From JBBQZP01 sp038207585 (GTDB taxonomy: Bacteria; Pseudomonadota; Alphaproteobacteria; Rhodobacterales; Rhodobacteraceae): a stretch of 64,000 bases of DNA. Location of the stretch: NCBI GenBank assembly GCA_038207585.1, contig JBBQZP010000011.1, positions 40,498 through 104,497 of the forward strand. The letters are read 5' to 3'. Below the pieces are notes generated by a model that saw only the letters and a list, made by a program, of their open reading frames with translations, was not told the DNA's origin and did no database searches. Within the stretch, counting starts at the first letter, position 1; every line of letters begins with the position of its first letter. The position numbers and the translations under genes are program-made. Below are positions 36,308 to 45,749 of the stretch, one piece after another.

Positions 36308-38920
36308 CTACGGCGAGGTCTTACCGGGGGCGGCAGATTTGGCAAGATGGGCAGTGCGGCTTGCATGCCGCTTCGAAAAGTCGCGGGACATTGCCGTGCG
36401 CGCCTTCGCAAGATCTTCACGCCCCAGATCCGTGTACAGATCTTTCAGAAGAATATGCGGCTGAAGGTGATAGGCTGCGGCAACCAAACCGGCATGCGCA
36501 TGGAGTCTGGCCAAAGCTAGATTTCCAAGGGCCCGGGCCGCTTTGGCTGCATGTACGTGATGCAGGCGAACGGTTGGTGCAAGAATGACCGCGCGTTCTG
36601 CTTCGCTCAAGGCTTGTGCAGGTCGGTTCTGTTCCATCAGCACCTGATGCAAGCGGGTGGCCGGGGGTTCTGCGCCGGGTGCAAGACCATGCGCCGCCTG
36701 CAGCACCCCGATGGCCTCTTCCAGATGTTCAAGCGGATCGTCGATCAGCAGGATGTCGGCCAGATCAACATGCAACCGCCAGTATTGTGGCGCAAGCTGC
36801 ACCGCCGATCTGGCCTGTGCTACGGCCATTGCAGGATCGTTCTCTATAGCCGAGCGCGCCTGTTTCATCAGGTCAAGCGCCAACGCAAGATTCCGGGCAC
36901 CCCGCAAGATACCCCTCTCGTTTGCCCGGTTCGCGGCACGCTGCAACCGATAGATCAAGCGCAAACGTATCGGATCAAAGCCGCCCCAGTCGCGGACCGC
37001 ATCGCGAGCGTCAGTCAGGCCCGTGTTCAACTGGTTGCGCATTTTTGCAACAAAGTCCGGCCACGGAAGCTCTGCAACATGCTTTATGTGAAGCGGATTG
37101 CGCATGCCACGACGCATGTGGTCGCGCAGCAGACCAAGCGGCGTGGTAGGGTAACGGTGGGTCATTGCCACGTCCGGCGCCCATTCTAGCGGAAAAATTC
37201 TTGATACCAACGCGTTGAACGCGGAATCCTCGCCCAGAAAAGTATCGGGCGGAAAGTATCCGACCATTGCCACAAGAACGCGGGCGGTTGAAAGACCATA
37301 GCGCCGCGCATCATCGGGCGGTGTTCTGGGGTGCCGCGTGCGATGGTAGATGAACGCACTGGCGGCACTGCTCAGATTGCGCGGCTCTTCAGCCACAACG
37401 GCCGAGGCGACGGCCATAGCCCCCGCCCGGTGGCGCCGCAGACGCCCCGCAGCCCAACCCGGCAGCGCCCGGCAATCGCCCGCAAGAAAAGACACAAAAC
37501 GCGCACGCGAGGCGTCGATTCCGATATTGCGCGCGGCACCGACGCGCAGGCGGTCCTGAACCTCGATCAGGCGGATCCGATCCAGATAGGGCGCAAGCAA
37601 TTGCCGCATCGGACCCCCGCCCGAATTGACCACGACAACTTCGGCGTCCTCGCCCTGCAACAGGGCGGACTCGACCGCGTGGATCAGTTCGGGTTGCGCG
37701 CGATAGCCGATCACGATGATCGCCAGATCCCCGTGCCCGACCTTTGCGCCTTCATGCAGGCGCGCGTCACCTTTGGCCCAGCGCCGCCACGCCGCGTCGG
37801 GGTCGGTCAGGGCGTCACGCCCGCGCTGCGATGCGGCGGCCAGATGGCGCAACCATGTGCTTTCGGGCACAGTGTCCAATGCCCGTTCGAGGCTTGCGGC
37901 TGCGTCGTGATCCCGGCCCGTCATCATCATGGCCAAAGCCTGCGTCACCAGCGCATGCGCCTGATCCGGTTCTGCTGCCAGAGTTGCGTTGGTAATCTCG
38001 ATTGCAAGTTCGGGCTGTCCGGCCTCCAGTGCCAGTCTGGCGCTCAACTCGGACAGATCCGTATCGCCCCGTTTGCCGCCCAACAGATCGCGCATGGCAT
38101 GCAGCGCCGCGTTGCCTCCCCGCTGGGTCCGCATGCGTTCGACATAGATCAGCCGCGCCCGATCATGGTCGGGAACAATGCGCGCGGCTGGCGCGGCCGA
38201 CATCGCCCACAGCCCGCCATCCTCCACGAACGGCGGCTCAAAACCGCGGTCGTGCGGAAGGGTTTTCAGCACCATCCCGCGTTCGTCATCCAGATAATCA
38301 TAGCCCAACAGTTGCATGTAGCGTTCAGGATCAACGGCGGCATAGGTCAGCCTGCGTTGCCTGCGGCGCTCTTGCGTTGCCATCCGCAGATGGTACACAT
38401 CCAGATCGGCATTGCGCTGCTCAAAGGCCGTCGAGCGCCTGATCCATGCACCATGCAGCTCTTGCATGTCGAAGTCAGAAACCGCAGCTATCGGAAAAAG
38501 GGTGTTGCGCGTCTTGGCCCCCCATAGCCCGTCGTCCCTGTAGGCCTGCGGTGTGAACATCTCTCGGATTCTGAAGGACCAAATGATATTCTGCGGCCCG
38601 CTTGTCATTTTCGGGATCATTTTTGCAAGGCGACGGTCCACACGCTCGTCGGGGTCGATGATAAGAATCCAATCGGCACCCAAGGACCTTGCGGCATCCA
38701 GCAACGCAAATCGCCGCTTTGGTTCGGAACTGAAACGCACGCCGGCGTCGCGATCATCCAGCGCCACATAGCCATGTACCGAGGGTGCAATATTGCGGAT
38801 CAGATCCGGAACCAGATGCACATCATAGCGATACGAAAAAAGGGCAATGATCCTTTTCTCACCTCGTCGCGTCCGGCGTAGAATTTTAGTTTCGATTTGC
38901 AATTCGGGAAGGCGTTCCAA
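36308..38920 (-). CDS. Large glycosyltransferase-like protein with two GT2-type regions and TPR repeats
   Basis: An 870-residue protein. Residues 20-120 form a GT2-like fold (IIALFSYRYDVHLVPDLIRN, then DWILIIDPDERVDRR with a DPD motif). A helical TPR-like region follows at about 270-380. A second GT-A-like region begins at about 400 (LAIIVIGYRAQPELIHAVESAL, VVVVNSGGG, GAARNIGIDASRARFVSFL). The C-terminus (680-850) is again TPR-like. Two nucleotide-sugar-transferase folds plus TPRs suggest surface-polysaccharide or O-linked protein glycosylation, but the function is unknown. No ATG fits; a TTG at 38920 follows an in-frame stop, so the start is uncertain. It stands alone, with no other glycan genes nearby. 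Confidence 0.75.
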   Translation of the reverse strand: MERLPELQIETKILRRTRRGEKRIIALFSYRYDVHLVPDLIRNIAPSVHGYVALDDRDAGVRFSSEPKRRFALLDAARSLGADWILIIDPDERVDRRLAKMIPKMTSGPQNIIWSFRIREMFTPQAYRDDGLWGAKTRNTLFPIAAVSDFDMQELHGAWIRRSTAFEQRNADLDVYHLRMATQERRRQRRLTYAAVDPERYMQLLGYDYLDDERGMVLKTLPHDRGFEPPFVEDGGLWAMSAAPAARIVPDHDRARLIYVERMRTQRGGNAALHAMRDLLGGKRGDTDLSELSARLALEAGQPELAIEITNATLAAEPDQAHALVTQALAMMMTGRDHDAAASLERALDTVPESTWLRHLAAASQRGRDALTDPDAAWRRWAKGDARLHEGAKVGHGDLAIIVIGYRAQPELIHAVESALLQGEDAEVVVVNSGGGPMRQLLAPYLDRIRLIEVQDRLRVGAARNIGIDASRARFVSFLAGDCRALPGWAAGRLRRHRAGAMAVASAVVAEEPRNLSSAASAFIYHRTRHPRTPPDDARRYGLSTARVLVAMVGYFPPDTFLGEDSAFNALVSRIFPLEWAPDVAMTHRYPTTPLGLLRDHMRRGMRNPLHIKHVAELPWPDFVAKMRNQLNTGLTDARDAVRDWGGFDPIRLRLIYRLQRAANRANERGILRGARNLALALDLMKQARSAIENDPAMAVAQARSAVQLAPQYWRLHVDLADILLIDDPLEHLEEAIGVLQAAHGLAPGAEPPATRLHQVLMEQNRPAQALSEAERAVILAPTVRLHHVHAAKAARALGNLALARLHAHAGLVAAAYHLQPHILLKDLYTDLGREDLAKARTAMSRDFSKRHASRTAHLAKSAAPGKTSP

Positions 38921-39426
38921 GCTTTTAGTCTGAAATTAGTAAGAAAAATTTATCTCCGACCAGCGCACTGTGTCTTTGCGGACCGGGAGCCTGTCATGTC
39001 GCAGTTTATCGTTTCGATCAACCCCTTTTCGTTGGTGTCAGGCCAATGCGGATGCGCCCCGGTTTTTCAACATGGACCCAGTGTCGGGCTGCGGCGCGCC
39101 CCGTCATGGCAACACAGGCGATCTGTCACCACCCGATCCGCGCGGCCGTCGCTTTTTGGCACTATCTTGTGAACCTTAAAAACGGCTTTCTTGTTGCAGG
39201 TCTGCTTTGCAACGCGTTCCGGCCCCTTGCCCGGATGGTCGCCCGCCGGATAACGCGGCTCTTGCGGTTTCCCTCAGCAACCACCGGTCCAAGCCATGGC
39301 ACGAACGGATGACATTGGGATACCGCTTCACTCAAACCGGACGGTGTTTCGTGCCACGCGAAAACGGCAAGCAGGCTCGCGCTGATACGGCCCAACGAAT
39401 CTTTAGAATGGTCCGACCAGAGATCG
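38921..39426. other. Intergenic stretch, AT-rich at the left, no supported gene
   Basis: About 500 bases. The first 60 bases are AT-rich and probably hold the promoter of the glycosyltransferase gene. Frames beyond that show no known motif. The stretch borders the 3' end of the decayed dehydratase gene. Confidence 0.5.
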
Positions 39427-39974
39427 TCAGTGATTATGGCGCGGATTGAAGCGGGCAATGCGGTGAAACCCCTCGGCGGATTTGAGCGTGGCACCGTCAC
39501 CCAGTTGCGTCGCTTCATTGCGATAAATTTTTTGCCATGGCGTTTGCGGCGCGGGAACGGGCGGAAGGTCGTCTTGCCGGCGCAGTTGCAGTTCGGCGTC
39601 GATGACCAGCATGTCACAGTGCCCATTCATAAGGTTGATCCTGATGATGGCGCCGGTTCTCAGCAAAGACAGACCGCCATCCACCGCGCTTTCTGGTGTG
39701 GCATGCACGATTGACGGACTGTCTGCGGTGCCCGATTGCCGCCCGCATCGCGGATGCCGTCGCGCACCCGCGCCGCAAGGTCCAGATGGTGGCGATTGCA
39801 CGGCGACAGATCGCTGCCCGATTACGCAATACCGATGATCTGGCGGCCTTCGCGCAACTCTTCCGGGGTCAGCCCGTAGTTCATGAATTGCTCAAGATAC
39901 AGCGCCGTCATATCGGTATGGTCCGGGTTGTCGAACCAGTCCTGACTGCGCAGTCGGCGCCGCGCGTCGATCAT
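39427..39974 (-). pseudogene. IlvD/Edd family sugar-acid dehydratase, internal deletion
   Basis: Only the two ends of a dehydratase of about 580 residues remain. The N-terminal piece (39974 to about 39745) reads RRRLRSQDWFDNPDHTDMTALYLEQF and REGRQIIGIA, then an in-frame TAA at 39822-39824 replaces the expected Gln. It continues SGSDLSPCNRHHLDLAARVRD. It then jumps to the C-terminal end (HATPESAVDGGLSLLRTGAI, then WQKIYRNEATQLGDGATL and a PRHNH end at 39427). About 1.2 kb of the catalytic core is missing. Family members dehydrate arabonate, xylonate, galactonate or 2,3-dihydroxy acids through an Fe-S cluster. The position next to an FAH-family gene and a sugar importer fits a sugar-acid pathway. 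Confidence 0.85.
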
Positions 39975-41110
39975 CCCAAAAGCCCCCCTTTGCGCCAGAT
40001 TGTGCATCAGGGCGCGGGTGCCAAAGCGCCTTGCCTCGCTGCGGTCACAAGGCTGCACCTCGTTCACCAGCCGCCCCAGAAGCGGCGACGATATCGTGAC
40101 CCCGTCCCCCGACGCATGGGTGAACCCCAGCCCCTTTGCGCCGCGATCCTTGGTCGGCGCGAACATCGTTCCCGGAAAAAGCATCGCCCCGTCCGGGCAG
40201 TGATGGCTGTCATTCAGCATCTGGCGGGCCAGATCATCGGACGCGCGTGAGATCTGTGACATGTTCGAATGATCCGAAAGCGTGAACCCGTCCGGCCCGG
40301 TGATCTGCAGGCCGACCCGCAGGGATTTGACATAATGCAGCGTGAAGCCATCATCAAACAGCCGGATGAAAGGGCCAATGGTTGCCGCGCCATTGTTGTC
40401 CTTGGCCTTGCCCGGCAGCAGGGCCGAGCGCCCCTCGACGTCACGCATATTGACGTCATTGCCCAGCGTCACCCTGCAGATGCGCACGGTTGAATTGACG
40501 GTCAGCACGACTTCGGGTTCGGGATTGGTCCAGTGCGATGCCTTGCGCACCCCGACCTGCGCACCGCAGCCCACGGCAGACATCGGTTGGCTCTGGGTAA
40601 AGATCTCGGCGTCCGGGCCGATGCCACCTCAAGATATTGCAACCAGATTCCCGCCTATTGCACATGGGCCTTGACGGTTGCCGCCTTTTGCGATCCCTGC
40701 TCCGGCCCGCGCAGGCTGCCGCCCAGCTACTTGGCCAGATCAGCGCGGATCGCCTCGACGACTTGGGTCACCCTTGGCGCGTTCCTCGATCACCCTCTCG
40801 ATCATCGAGCCGGCAAAGGTGACGCCCGCTACCTTGATTGCCTGCCAACTTGATTGCCTGCAGATCGCAGGGGGCAAGCAGCCGTCCCAGATGGCCCTGA
40901 TTGCACCCCTGATCCAGAAACCCATCCAGATCGCCCAGCGCCGGAAAATCGCCGCCCGGTTCAGCCACCAGATCAACCCGTTCCAAAAGGCCCGAGAGGG
41001 TCGGCACAAGGCGACAAAATCAAGCACCTGCCCGTCGCGGATCAGCACGGGGCAAGGCCCCCCGGCAGCATCCGACCACATCCGCCCCACCAGCAGTCCC
41101 CCTTTGACAT
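39960..41110 (-). pseudogene. Fumarylacetoacetate hydrolase (FAH) family protein, multiple frameshifts
   Basis: The N-terminal piece begins near 41100 (VGRMWSDAAGGPCPVLIRDG). The frame then changes near 41005 and changes back at DLQAIK, at a 16-base tandem duplication (CTTGATTGCCTGC at 40833-40845 and 40849-40861). It continues VAGVTFAGSMIERVIEERAKGDP, breaks again near 40740, and is readable from about 40630 to the end: GCGAQVGVRKASHW, NPEPEVVLTVNS, LGNDVNMRDVEGRSALL, LFPGTMFAPTKDRG. The stop has been lost, so the frame runs straight into the IlvD remnant. FAH-family enzymes in sugar-acid clusters act as 2-keto-3-deoxy-acid dehydratases or diketo-acid hydrolases. Confidence 0.85.
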
Positions 41111-41482
41111 AAGTGGACGTATGAGAAGCGAGGAAAGAGGATTGCCTGAATCGCCGGAAAGCCGCGTTCAAGGGTATGGAAGCGGGCACCATGCTGCGCA
41201 GCAAATGCGGTTGAGACGGCGATCGCGATTTCGGCGGTGCAACTGGCTAAGGCTGGGGAGGCAGAATGACCACAAGCAATCCGCCCGGCTTTTCGACCGA
41301 AACCGAAGCCACCCGCGCGGCGCGGTTTCATCAAGCGCTGTCCCCAGCTGCCCGCGCGCAATTGGGTCACACGCCAAACCTTGCCCTTTCTGCTGCACAC
41401 AAAACTCGTATGGAGTTTCACCGCAAAACCATCTTCAGTGTTCAGGCGGCCCCGTAAATTCGCATGACTGCCGGATATATTC
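41111..41482. other. Unassigned stretch upstream of the decayed FAH gene
   Basis: About 370 bases between the FMN-reductase gene and the FAH remnant. A minus-strand frame crosses it (AEIAIAVSTAFAAQHGARFH) but without a recognisable domain or start. It may be further decayed coding sequence. Confidence 0.4.
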
Positions 41483-42139
41483 TTACGGCGCGTTGCGCTG
41501 CGAAGGGTCGCTTTGGAACGCATCCGGACGATGCGCATTCCCATCCGCGCGATGATGTCGGGCGGCCTGCGCCCACCATTCCAGCTGTGCAAAGGTCCGG
41601 CCAAGATACCGGTTCCACTTTGGACCATCAACGTCTGGCAGGTAGTCGCCCGCCTCGTCGAAAACCTCTTGCGTCTTGGGAAGATGGATCATCGCAGAAA
41701 CCGGCAGGCACCCCAGTTCAGACAAATAGGTGCGCATGTTGACCGCCGCGCGCACCCCGCCCCATTGACCAGCCGAATAGGTGACAATCGCGCTTGGTTT
41801 ATAGGCGAACAGCGAACTGCCAAAATGGTTCAGCAAATGCCCGAGTGCCGGGCTCATGGAGTGGTTATATTCGGGGCTCACCATAACATAGGCGTCGGCC
41901 GCCGCGATTTGTCCCGCCAAGGCATCCAGCGGCGCAGGCGCCTGTCCCTGCGCATAGGCAAACTGCGGCTTGAACGGTCCGGACAGATCAAAATCCAGCG
42001 GGTCGATCAGAACAGCGGCATGACCTACCGCCGCAAGCTGGGCGGTGCAGGCGCGCGCCACGCGAAGGCCAAGCCGCGCAGGGCGTGGCGGCGTGCTTTC
42101 GCGCACCGATCCGAGGAAAACGAGAAGATTCAGGGGCAT
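41483..42139 (-). CDS. NADPH-dependent FMN reductase family protein
   Basis: A 218-residue flavodoxin-like reductase. The N-terminal LLVFLGSVRESTPPRPA phosphate loop binds FMN, and VMVSPEYNHSMSPALGHLLNHFG matches the conserved second flavin loop. The NADPH-dependent FMN reductase family includes ArsH-like and azoreductase-like proteins. The C-terminal tail beyond about residue 195 is longer than in many members and low in similarity. It lies in the decayed part of the sugar cluster and is open across its full length. Confidence 0.85.
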   Translation of the reverse strand: MPLNLLVFLGSVRESTPPRPARLGLRVARACTAQLAAVGHAAVLIDPLDFDLSGPFKPQFAYAQGQAPAPLDALAGQIAAADAYVMVSPEYNHSMSPALGHLLNHFGSSLFAYKPSAIVTYSAGQWGGVRAAVNMRTYLSELGCLPVSAMIHLPKTQEVFDEAGDYLPDVDGPKWNRYLGRTFAQLEWWAQAARHHRADGNAHRPDAFQSDPSQRNAP

Positions 42140-42936
42140 GGTGGTGTCCTTGATGTCGGAAATGTCATTCGATCTCTCTCTTCAAGCCCCGCGATTTCTG
42201 CCGTCATGCCCGGGTTGCAAGGTAGCCAAAGTTTCTCCGAAGATACCCACCATTGATGGGGTCCGCCAGATTGGTCATTTGCCGGATTAAATGTTGAGGC
42301 CCGCAACAGCGCGGACCAGTAGGAAGCCTTACTCACTACGGGCGTATCGCGCATGCCGTGCCCCTGTTTCAGCATCACCGTGGCGACAGCGCGGCGGTTG
42401 CCGGTCTGCACGGATGTGATCAGGCTTTGCGCCTCCACGCCATCTGGCAGACTTGCAGCCGTGCGGTGAATGATGACGCGATCATGCGCGGCCCAGTTGC
42501 CGTCATCGCGCATCTGCCGCCGGATCACGGCGTCAACGGCGGCACGCGCCCCGTCGTCGGGTAGCCACTTGCGATCGTCGGCAGCCGCTTGTTCATTTCT
42601 GCGGGCAGCCCCCCTTCTTCGGCCCACGAAAGCAAGGCCGCCGCCGCCATCAGCGCCTTATCCAACGCCACTGACAGCAGCGCCTGCGCATCTGCGCCAA
42701 GTCACGTTCGGGGGGCCACGGCATCGGGATTGGCCTTCAGCGTCAGCCTCTGTGCATCCCTTTGACGCTAGATCACGGACTTGCCGTTGCGGCGTCTGAT
42801 GACCAGCCCGGCGCGGCGCAACCGCCCGGTTCCGGCAGCTGACCCGACCTGCATTTCAAGCCTTGCGCGTTGTGCTGGTGCCGGGCGCAGGGTTGATCGT
42901 GGCCACTGGATTGTTCATCACGCGGCTGAACCGGGA
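42140..42936 (-). pseudogene. Remnant of an unidentified gene between lactonase and FMN reductase
   Basis: About 800 bases without an intact gene. On the minus strand a stretch reads ALLSWAEEGGLPAEMNKRLP, changes frame near 42570, then reads AVDAVIRRQMRDDGNW, HDRVIIHRTAASLPDGVEAQ and VMLKQGHGMRDTPVVSKASY down to about 42290. The conserved-looking text with a frame change suggests a broken gene, but I do not recognise the family. A separate plus-strand tail (VVLVPGAGLIVATGLFITRL, ending at a stop near 42940) may be the end of a membrane protein. Confidence 0.45.
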
Positions 42937-43857
42937 CTAGGGTCGCTGCGCGCCGGTGGTTGTCAGATAGACCGCGTAAAGCGACGATGTCGCGGTTATG
43001 AACAAACGGTTGCGGCGCGGGCCGCCAAAGGTCAGGTTGGCGACTTGTTCAGGCACAAGAACCTTGCCCAATCGGTGCCCGTCGGGCGCGAAGCAATGCA
43101 CCCCGTCGCCAGCGCTGGACCACAGGTTGCCTGCCGTATCGGTGCGGATGCCATCGGGAAAGCCTGCGTCGATCACGGCAAACGCGCGGTCTCTGGACAG
43201 TTTGCCATCAGAGACATCAAAGGCGCGAATGTGGCGTGGTCTTGTGTCATCATGGCTTGCGCCGGAATCTGCGATGTAAAGCGTGCCTTCATCGGGCGAA
43301 AAGGCAAGTCCGTTGGGTTGGCAAAAATCATCCACCACGCAGGTGATGGAACCGGTGATGCCATCGACGCGGTAAACGCCGCGAACCGACTGTTCGGGCG
43401 CAGACTGATAGCCTTCATAGTCTGAAAGGATGCCGTAGGTCGGGTCGGTAAACCAGATGCTACCGTCAGAATGCACCACCACATCATTGGGCGAATTGAA
43501 CCGCTTGTCCTGAAACGTTGCGGCCAGAACGGTGATGCTGCCATCAACTTCCGTCCGGGTCACCCGCCGCGACCCGTGCTCACAGGTCACAAGGCGGCCT
43601 TGCCGGTCACGGGTCTGGCCGTTGGCGAATTGAGAGGGCTGGCGGAAGGTTGACGTCACCCCTCCCCCGGCCGAATCTGCGGCCCATCGCAAAATGCGTT
43701 GGTTCGGGATATCGCTGAACAGAAGGCATTGCAGATCGTCAAACCAGACCGGACCCTCCGCCCAGCGGCAGCCGGTAAAAAGCTGCTCCACCGCTGCCGA
43801 GCCCACGATCAGTCTGGAAAAAGCGGGGTCGTCGATTTTATACTGAGGGGCGGACAT
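42937..43857 (-). CDS. SMP-30/gluconolactonase/LRE family lactonase
   Basis: A 306-residue six-bladed beta-propeller. Metal ligands are visible as Glu in CRWAEGPVWF (near residue 33), Asn in RFNSPNDVVVHSDG (near residue 120), and Asp in FSPDEGTLYIADSG. The family hydrolyses sugar-acid lactones such as gluconolactone and arabinolactone. It is the last intact gene of the ABC operon, 12 bases after a permease gene, which suggests that the imported sugar is oxidised to a lactone and opened here. Confidence 0.9.
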   Translation of the reverse strand: MSAPQYKIDDPAFSRLIVGSAAVEQLFTGCRWAEGPVWFDDLQCLLFSDIPNQRILRWAADSAGGGVTSTFRQPSQFANGQTRDRQGRLVTCEHGSRRVTRTEVDGSITVLAATFQDKRFNSPNDVVVHSDGSIWFTDPTYGILSDYEGYQSAPEQSVRGVYRVDGITGSITCVVDDFCQPNGLAFSPDEGTLYIADSGASHDDTRPRHIRAFDVSDGKLSRDRAFAVIDAGFPDGIRTDTAGNLWSSAGDGVHCFAPDGHRLGKVLVPEQVANLTFGGPRRNRLFITATSSLYAVYLTTTGAQRP

Positions 43858-43869
43858 GCTGACCTTTCC

Positions 43870-44811
43870 TTAACTGATATGGGCTTTGCGGCCACTGGCC
43901 AGCAGGATGACAGTGATGATGATTGCCCCGGTCATGATCAGGCGCACACCGGCGCCAAGGCCGTAGGTGTTCAGCATAGATACGACCAGGAACATGAAGA
44001 GCGACGCCCCCCAGATGCCCGGCACATTGCTGTTGCCACCCGCTACCGCCGTGCCACCGATCACCACCACAGCGATAGACATCAGCAGATACTCAGTCCC
44101 CATGTTCAACGCCGCCCCGCCTGAAAAGCAGGCCAGCAGATAGCCGCAGACAGCAGCAAGCACGGCGCAAAGCAGGTAGGTGACAAAGCGGTTTCCGTCG
44201 ACGGCAATCCCGGCCATCCGGGCGGCAGGCAGGCTTTGCCCGATAGCGGCAATCCAGCGCCCGTAAGGGGTTCGGTGCAGCAACACCCAGGCCGCAATCG
44301 AAATCAGCAGCGCCAGCAGGGCAATATTGGGGATGCCGAAACTGGTCTGGGTGGTGAAATCGGCCATCTCTTGTGGCGGTTTGATGCGCAGGCCACGGTT
44401 GGTCCAGATTGCGGCGGACTGCACGATGAAGCTCAGCGAAAGGGTGGCGATGATGGGCGGAATGCGCAGCGCCTTGATCAGAGCATAGTTCAGCACGCCG
44501 ACCGCAACACCGATGGCCATGGCTATGACAAGGCCGTGCAGGATCAAACCATTCGCGCCGTCCATGTATTTGAGTGACACCGTTCCGGCCAGTGTCATTG
44601 TAGCCGGCACTGACAGGTCGATGTTGCCCGGGCCCAGCGTGATCACGAACATTTGGCCGATGCCGACCAGCACCGAAAAGGCGGCAAAGGTCAGCGCAGC
44701 CTGAGACAGCCCCGCAGTTGAAGCACCACCGGTGACGGCAATTGTGGCCAGCCACACCGACAGGGCCGCGACAAACGACCATATCCACGGCTTGGCAAAA
44801 AGCGCTGTCAT
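43870..44811 (-). CDS. Sugar ABC importer permease, RbsC type (second subunit)
   Basis: A 313-residue inner-membrane permease of the branched BPD_transp_2 family (ribose/xylose/autoinducer type). Conserved segments include ITLGPGNIDLSVPATMTLAG, IPPIIATLSLSFIVQSAAIWTNRG and IGGTAVAGGNSNVPGIWGASLF. The start MTALFAKPW at 44811 overlaps the stop of the upstream permease by 4 bases. Two different permease subunits imply a heterodimeric channel. Confidence 0.92.
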   Translation of the reverse strand: MTALFAKPWIWSFVAALSVWLATIAVTGGASTAGLSQAALTFAAFSVLVGIGQMFVITLGPGNIDLSVPATMTLAGTVSLKYMDGANGLILHGLVIAMAIGVAVGVLNYALIKALRIPPIIATLSLSFIVQSAAIWTNRGLRIKPPQEMADFTTQTSFGIPNIALLALLISIAAWVLLHRTPYGRWIAAIGQSLPAARMAGIAVDGNRFVTYLLCAVLAAVCGYLLACFSGGAALNMGTEYLLMSIAVVVIGGTAVAGGNSNVPGIWGASLFMFLVVSMLNTYGLGAGVRLIMTGAIIITVILLASGRKAHIS

Positions 44812-45749
44812 GCCGCACCTCTTTTGCTGTCCAGCCGGTTGAGAGCCAGCCGTAGCGTCAGCACGATCACCAGAATTCCACCTTGTGCCCCGATCTGCCA
44901 ATCGGGCGAGATGCGCAGGAATGACAGGAACGACCCCGCCAAGGTCAGCGTCAGCGCACCGATCACTGCGCCGATCGGGGAAATCCGGCCGCCGGTGAAT
45001 TCACCCCCGCCCAGAATGACGCCCGCAATCGACAAGAGCGTGTAGCGCAATGCGATGTTGGCATCGGCGCTGGTGGTCAGCCCGACAAGGCAAATGCCTG
45101 CAGCCACGGCAAAGCAGGCTGCCAAGGCGTAGGCCGACGCCCGGGCGGCCAGGATCGACCAGCCCGCGCGTTGCACTGACCGCTGGTTGCCTCCGACCCC
45201 GCGGATCAGCACGCCAAACGACGACCGCATGATCAACAGATGGGCCAAGACCGCCAGCAGCAGGCTTGCAACAACCGCCATCGGCACGAACGGCGGCTTC
45301 GAGATCATCACCGCGCGCGCCCACTCCGGCGCAGTGCCGCCCGGCACGGGAAGGATCAGCACGGCAAGACCCGCCCAGACAAAGCTCATGCCCAAAGTGA
45401 CGACGATTGACGGCAGGTTGCGGATATGGATGATCACCCCCATCAGCGCGTAAACCGCGATGGCCGCCAGCAGGATCAGCCCCCCCAGAAGGGGCGTGTC
45501 GTGCAAATAGGTGGCGGCAACGCAGGCAACAAAGCTGACGAACGTGCCCATCGACAGATCAAGATCGTTCACACCCATGATCAGCATCTGCGCTATGGTC
45601 GCCAGTGCAATCGGCACTGCCAGATTGAACAGCAGGTTCACGCCTGTATAGCTCATCGCGCGGGGTTGCAGGTAAAACACGCCTGCCAGCAGCAGCAAAA
45701 GCGATACAACCGGAACGATCAGACGCAGCGTATCGGCTGAAATCTTCAT
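44808..45749 (-). CDS. Sugar ABC importer permease, RbsC type (first subunit)
   Basis: A 313-residue permease of the same family. GVNDLDLSMGTFVSFVACVA is the conserved entry segment, NLPSIVVTLGMSFVWAGLAV and VILGGGEFTGGRISPIGAVIGA the later ones. It is a distant paralogue of the next gene. It overlaps both the ATPase stop and the second permease start by 4 bases. Confidence 0.92.
   Translation of the reverse strand: MKISADTLRLIVPVVSLLLLLAGVFYLQPRAMSYTGVNLLFNLAVPIALATIAQMLIMGVNDLDLSMGTFVSFVACVAATYLHDTPLLGGLILLAAIAVYALMGVIIHIRNLPSIVVTLGMSFVWAGLAVLILPVPGGTAPEWARAVMISKPPFVPMAVVASLLLAVLAHLLIMRSSFGVLIRGVGGNQRSVQRAGWSILAARASAYALAACFAVAAGICLVGLTTSADANIALRYTLLSIAGVILGGGEFTGGRISPIGAVIGALTLTLAGSFLSFLRISPDWQIGAQGGILVIVLTLRLALNRLDSKRGAA

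Noticed and set aside
37331..38527. 398-codon plus-strand open frame inside the glycosyltransferase region
   Set aside because: Antisense to the 870-residue protein, whose strand shows a consistent domain pattern.
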